A stretch of DNA of 6,458 nucleotides from contig JAGWJU010000075.1 of assembly GCA_028865585.1 (NCBI GenBank), positions 1-6,458 of the forward strand, read 5' to 3'. The translations under genes were made by a program, and so were the position numbers. Of this stretch, positions 5,806 through 6,458 are shown piece after piece; position 1 is the stretch's first letter; every line of letters starts with the position of its first letter. Origin of the DNA: Elusimicrobiota bacterium. Its GTDB lineage: Bacteria > Elusimicrobiota > Elusimicrobia > UBA1565 > UBA9628. Under the pieces are notes generated by a model. The model had not been told where the DNA came from, did not search any database, and worked only from the letters and a program-made list of their open reading frames with translations.

Positions 5806-6458
5806 ATGATATTCCAATTACTTCGTTTTTTTACGCATTGCATTGATTTTTCGAGAGGGGACTCCAGGTCTTACTATGATTGTGGAAAGTATTTGTTACA
5901 TTTAATTCCATCTATTGGGTACTCTCGGTATGTATTAAATTCTGGAATATCATGCCATTTGCCGCTCTCTGAGATTATTCCAATACTTATAGTCCGTTGC
6001 GGCTTATCTTGGGGCGATTTGCTTCCTTGCTATTTAATACTTGTTTTCTTGTTAGCTCTAATTGTTGGGGGATTCCTTGAAGGGTTTGTTGCGCTAGCCT
6101 TAGTTCCATTTCAGATTTATCTAAACCCATCGTACCCGCAGTCTATTTACTCTTTATTAGTTTTGCTCGTGGCTATATTTTTAGCTTACCGTTCGCTAAA
6201 TATGTCGGTGTTGAGAACCTTCCTTTTTGCACTAGTTTTAGGTGTTACTCTGCTTTTTCGCTCCTCTTTATTTCTTTTTCCTGTTGTGCTGGCAGCATAT
6301 GAATGGGTTGTCCATAGACATAAGAACACCGATTTTTGGAAGCACGCAGTTATTCTCTGTTCTGTTCCCTATTTTTTTCTACTTCCATGGGTTCGTATGA
6401 ATTGGGTCGTCCATCACCAGTTTATACCATTCGAGTATGGTCAGGCTGATTCAAATAT
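5806..6458 (+). CDS. GT-C-fold membrane glycosyltransferase, PMT_2/GT39-like (N-terminal part, runs off the window)
   Basis: An open frame of 217 codons runs from ATG 5806 to the window end without a stop. Family-like landmarks of PMT_2 enzymes appear in order: an acidic loop GDSRSYYDCGKYLL (18-31), a Pro-containing segment (LPLSEIIPILIV, 52-63), hydrophobic helices at about 72-88, 91-106, 114-129, 136-150, 153-168 and 180-196, LLFRSSLFLFP (149-159), and PWVRMN followed by QFIPF (194-209). The last resembles the PWxxRNxxxxGxFxP element. Such enzymes take sugars from polyprenyl-phosphate donors outside the membrane. The usual first helix before the acidic loop is short or missing: only 17 residues precede it, TAA at 5791 closes the frame upstream, and no ribosome binding site is visible. 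It may be truncated or a pseudogene. Codon use differs from the other genes, with at least a dozen TTA leucines. A different multi-helix sugar transferase cannot be excluded. Confidence 0.65.
   Translation, partial: MIFQLLRFFTHCIDFSRGDSRSYYDCGKYLLHLIPSIGYSRYVLNSGISCHLPLSEIIPILIVRCGLSWGDLLPCYLILVFLLALIVGGFLEGFVALALVPFQIYLNPSYPQSIYSLLVLLVAIFLAYRSLNMSVLRTFLFALVLGVTLLFRSSLFLFPVVLAAYEWVVHRHKNTDFWKHAVILCSVPYFFLLPWVRMNWVVHHQFIPFEYGQADSN

Larger units (their letters stand above)
5734..6458. other. AT-rich segment of contrasting composition
   Basis: G+C falls sharply after the 5733 stop: positions 5881-5940 have 18 of 60 G+C, against 47 of 60 at 3601-3660, and 6061-6120 has 25 of 60. The change falls at a gene boundary. 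Bases 5734-5805 hold no gene, only the weak hairpin and a few short starts that stop at once; the rest is the partial gene at 5806. I found no integrase, transposase, tRNA or direct repeat marking an insertion edge inside the window. Confidence 0.75.

Overview
The window comes from a high-GC bacterial chromosome. By hand count, positions 3601-3660 hold 47 G+C of 60. Most of it is one densely packed block of plus-strand genes, with gaps of 1-47 bases, built around the conserved fatty-acid/ribosome neighbourhood rpmF, fabG, acpP, rnc. The lineage cannot be fixed from these genes. A Gram-negative or candidate-phylum bacterium (Elusimicrobiota- or Omnitrophota-like) is only a guess.

Layout. Positions 1-35 may be the tail of an upstream gene. 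A polyprenyl-phosphate-type family 2 glycosyltransferase (28-1023) is followed 2 bases later by ribosomal protein L32 (1026-1256), FabG 3-oxoacyl-ACP reductase (1300-2082), acyl carrier protein (2130-2381), ribonuclease III (about 2398-3087), an acyl-CoA dehydrogenase (3089-4333), a dienelactone-hydrolase-family protein (4360-5046) and a DedA/VTT-type membrane protein (5083-5733). A weak hairpin plus T run follows. The sequence then turns abruptly AT-rich (5881-5940 has 18 G+C of 60). It carries an open frame from 5806 to the window end that reads as the N-terminal part of a GT-C (PMT_2/GT39-like) membrane glycosyltransferase. That gene looks acquired, and its first membrane helix may be missing.

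How the genes fit together. FabG and ACP are fatty-acid synthesis components. RNase III commonly sits next to acpP in bacteria, and L32 next to fatty-acid genes. The usual companions plsX, fabH, fabD and fabF are absent from the expected slots, so the cluster is a condensed version. The acyl-CoA dehydrogenase starts 1 base after rnc and is probably co-transcribed; it has a roughly 25-residue insert and many cysteines. The family 2 glycosyltransferase would make a lipid-linked sugar, the kind of donor that GT-C enzymes use, but a link between the two ends of the window is only inference.

I see no mobile-element gene, CRISPR array, tRNA or rRNA, and nothing that amounts to a clear new system. 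The items most worth a second look are the composition boundary with its GT-C gene, the condensed cluster with its unusual dehydrogenase, and the altered zinc knuckle of L32.
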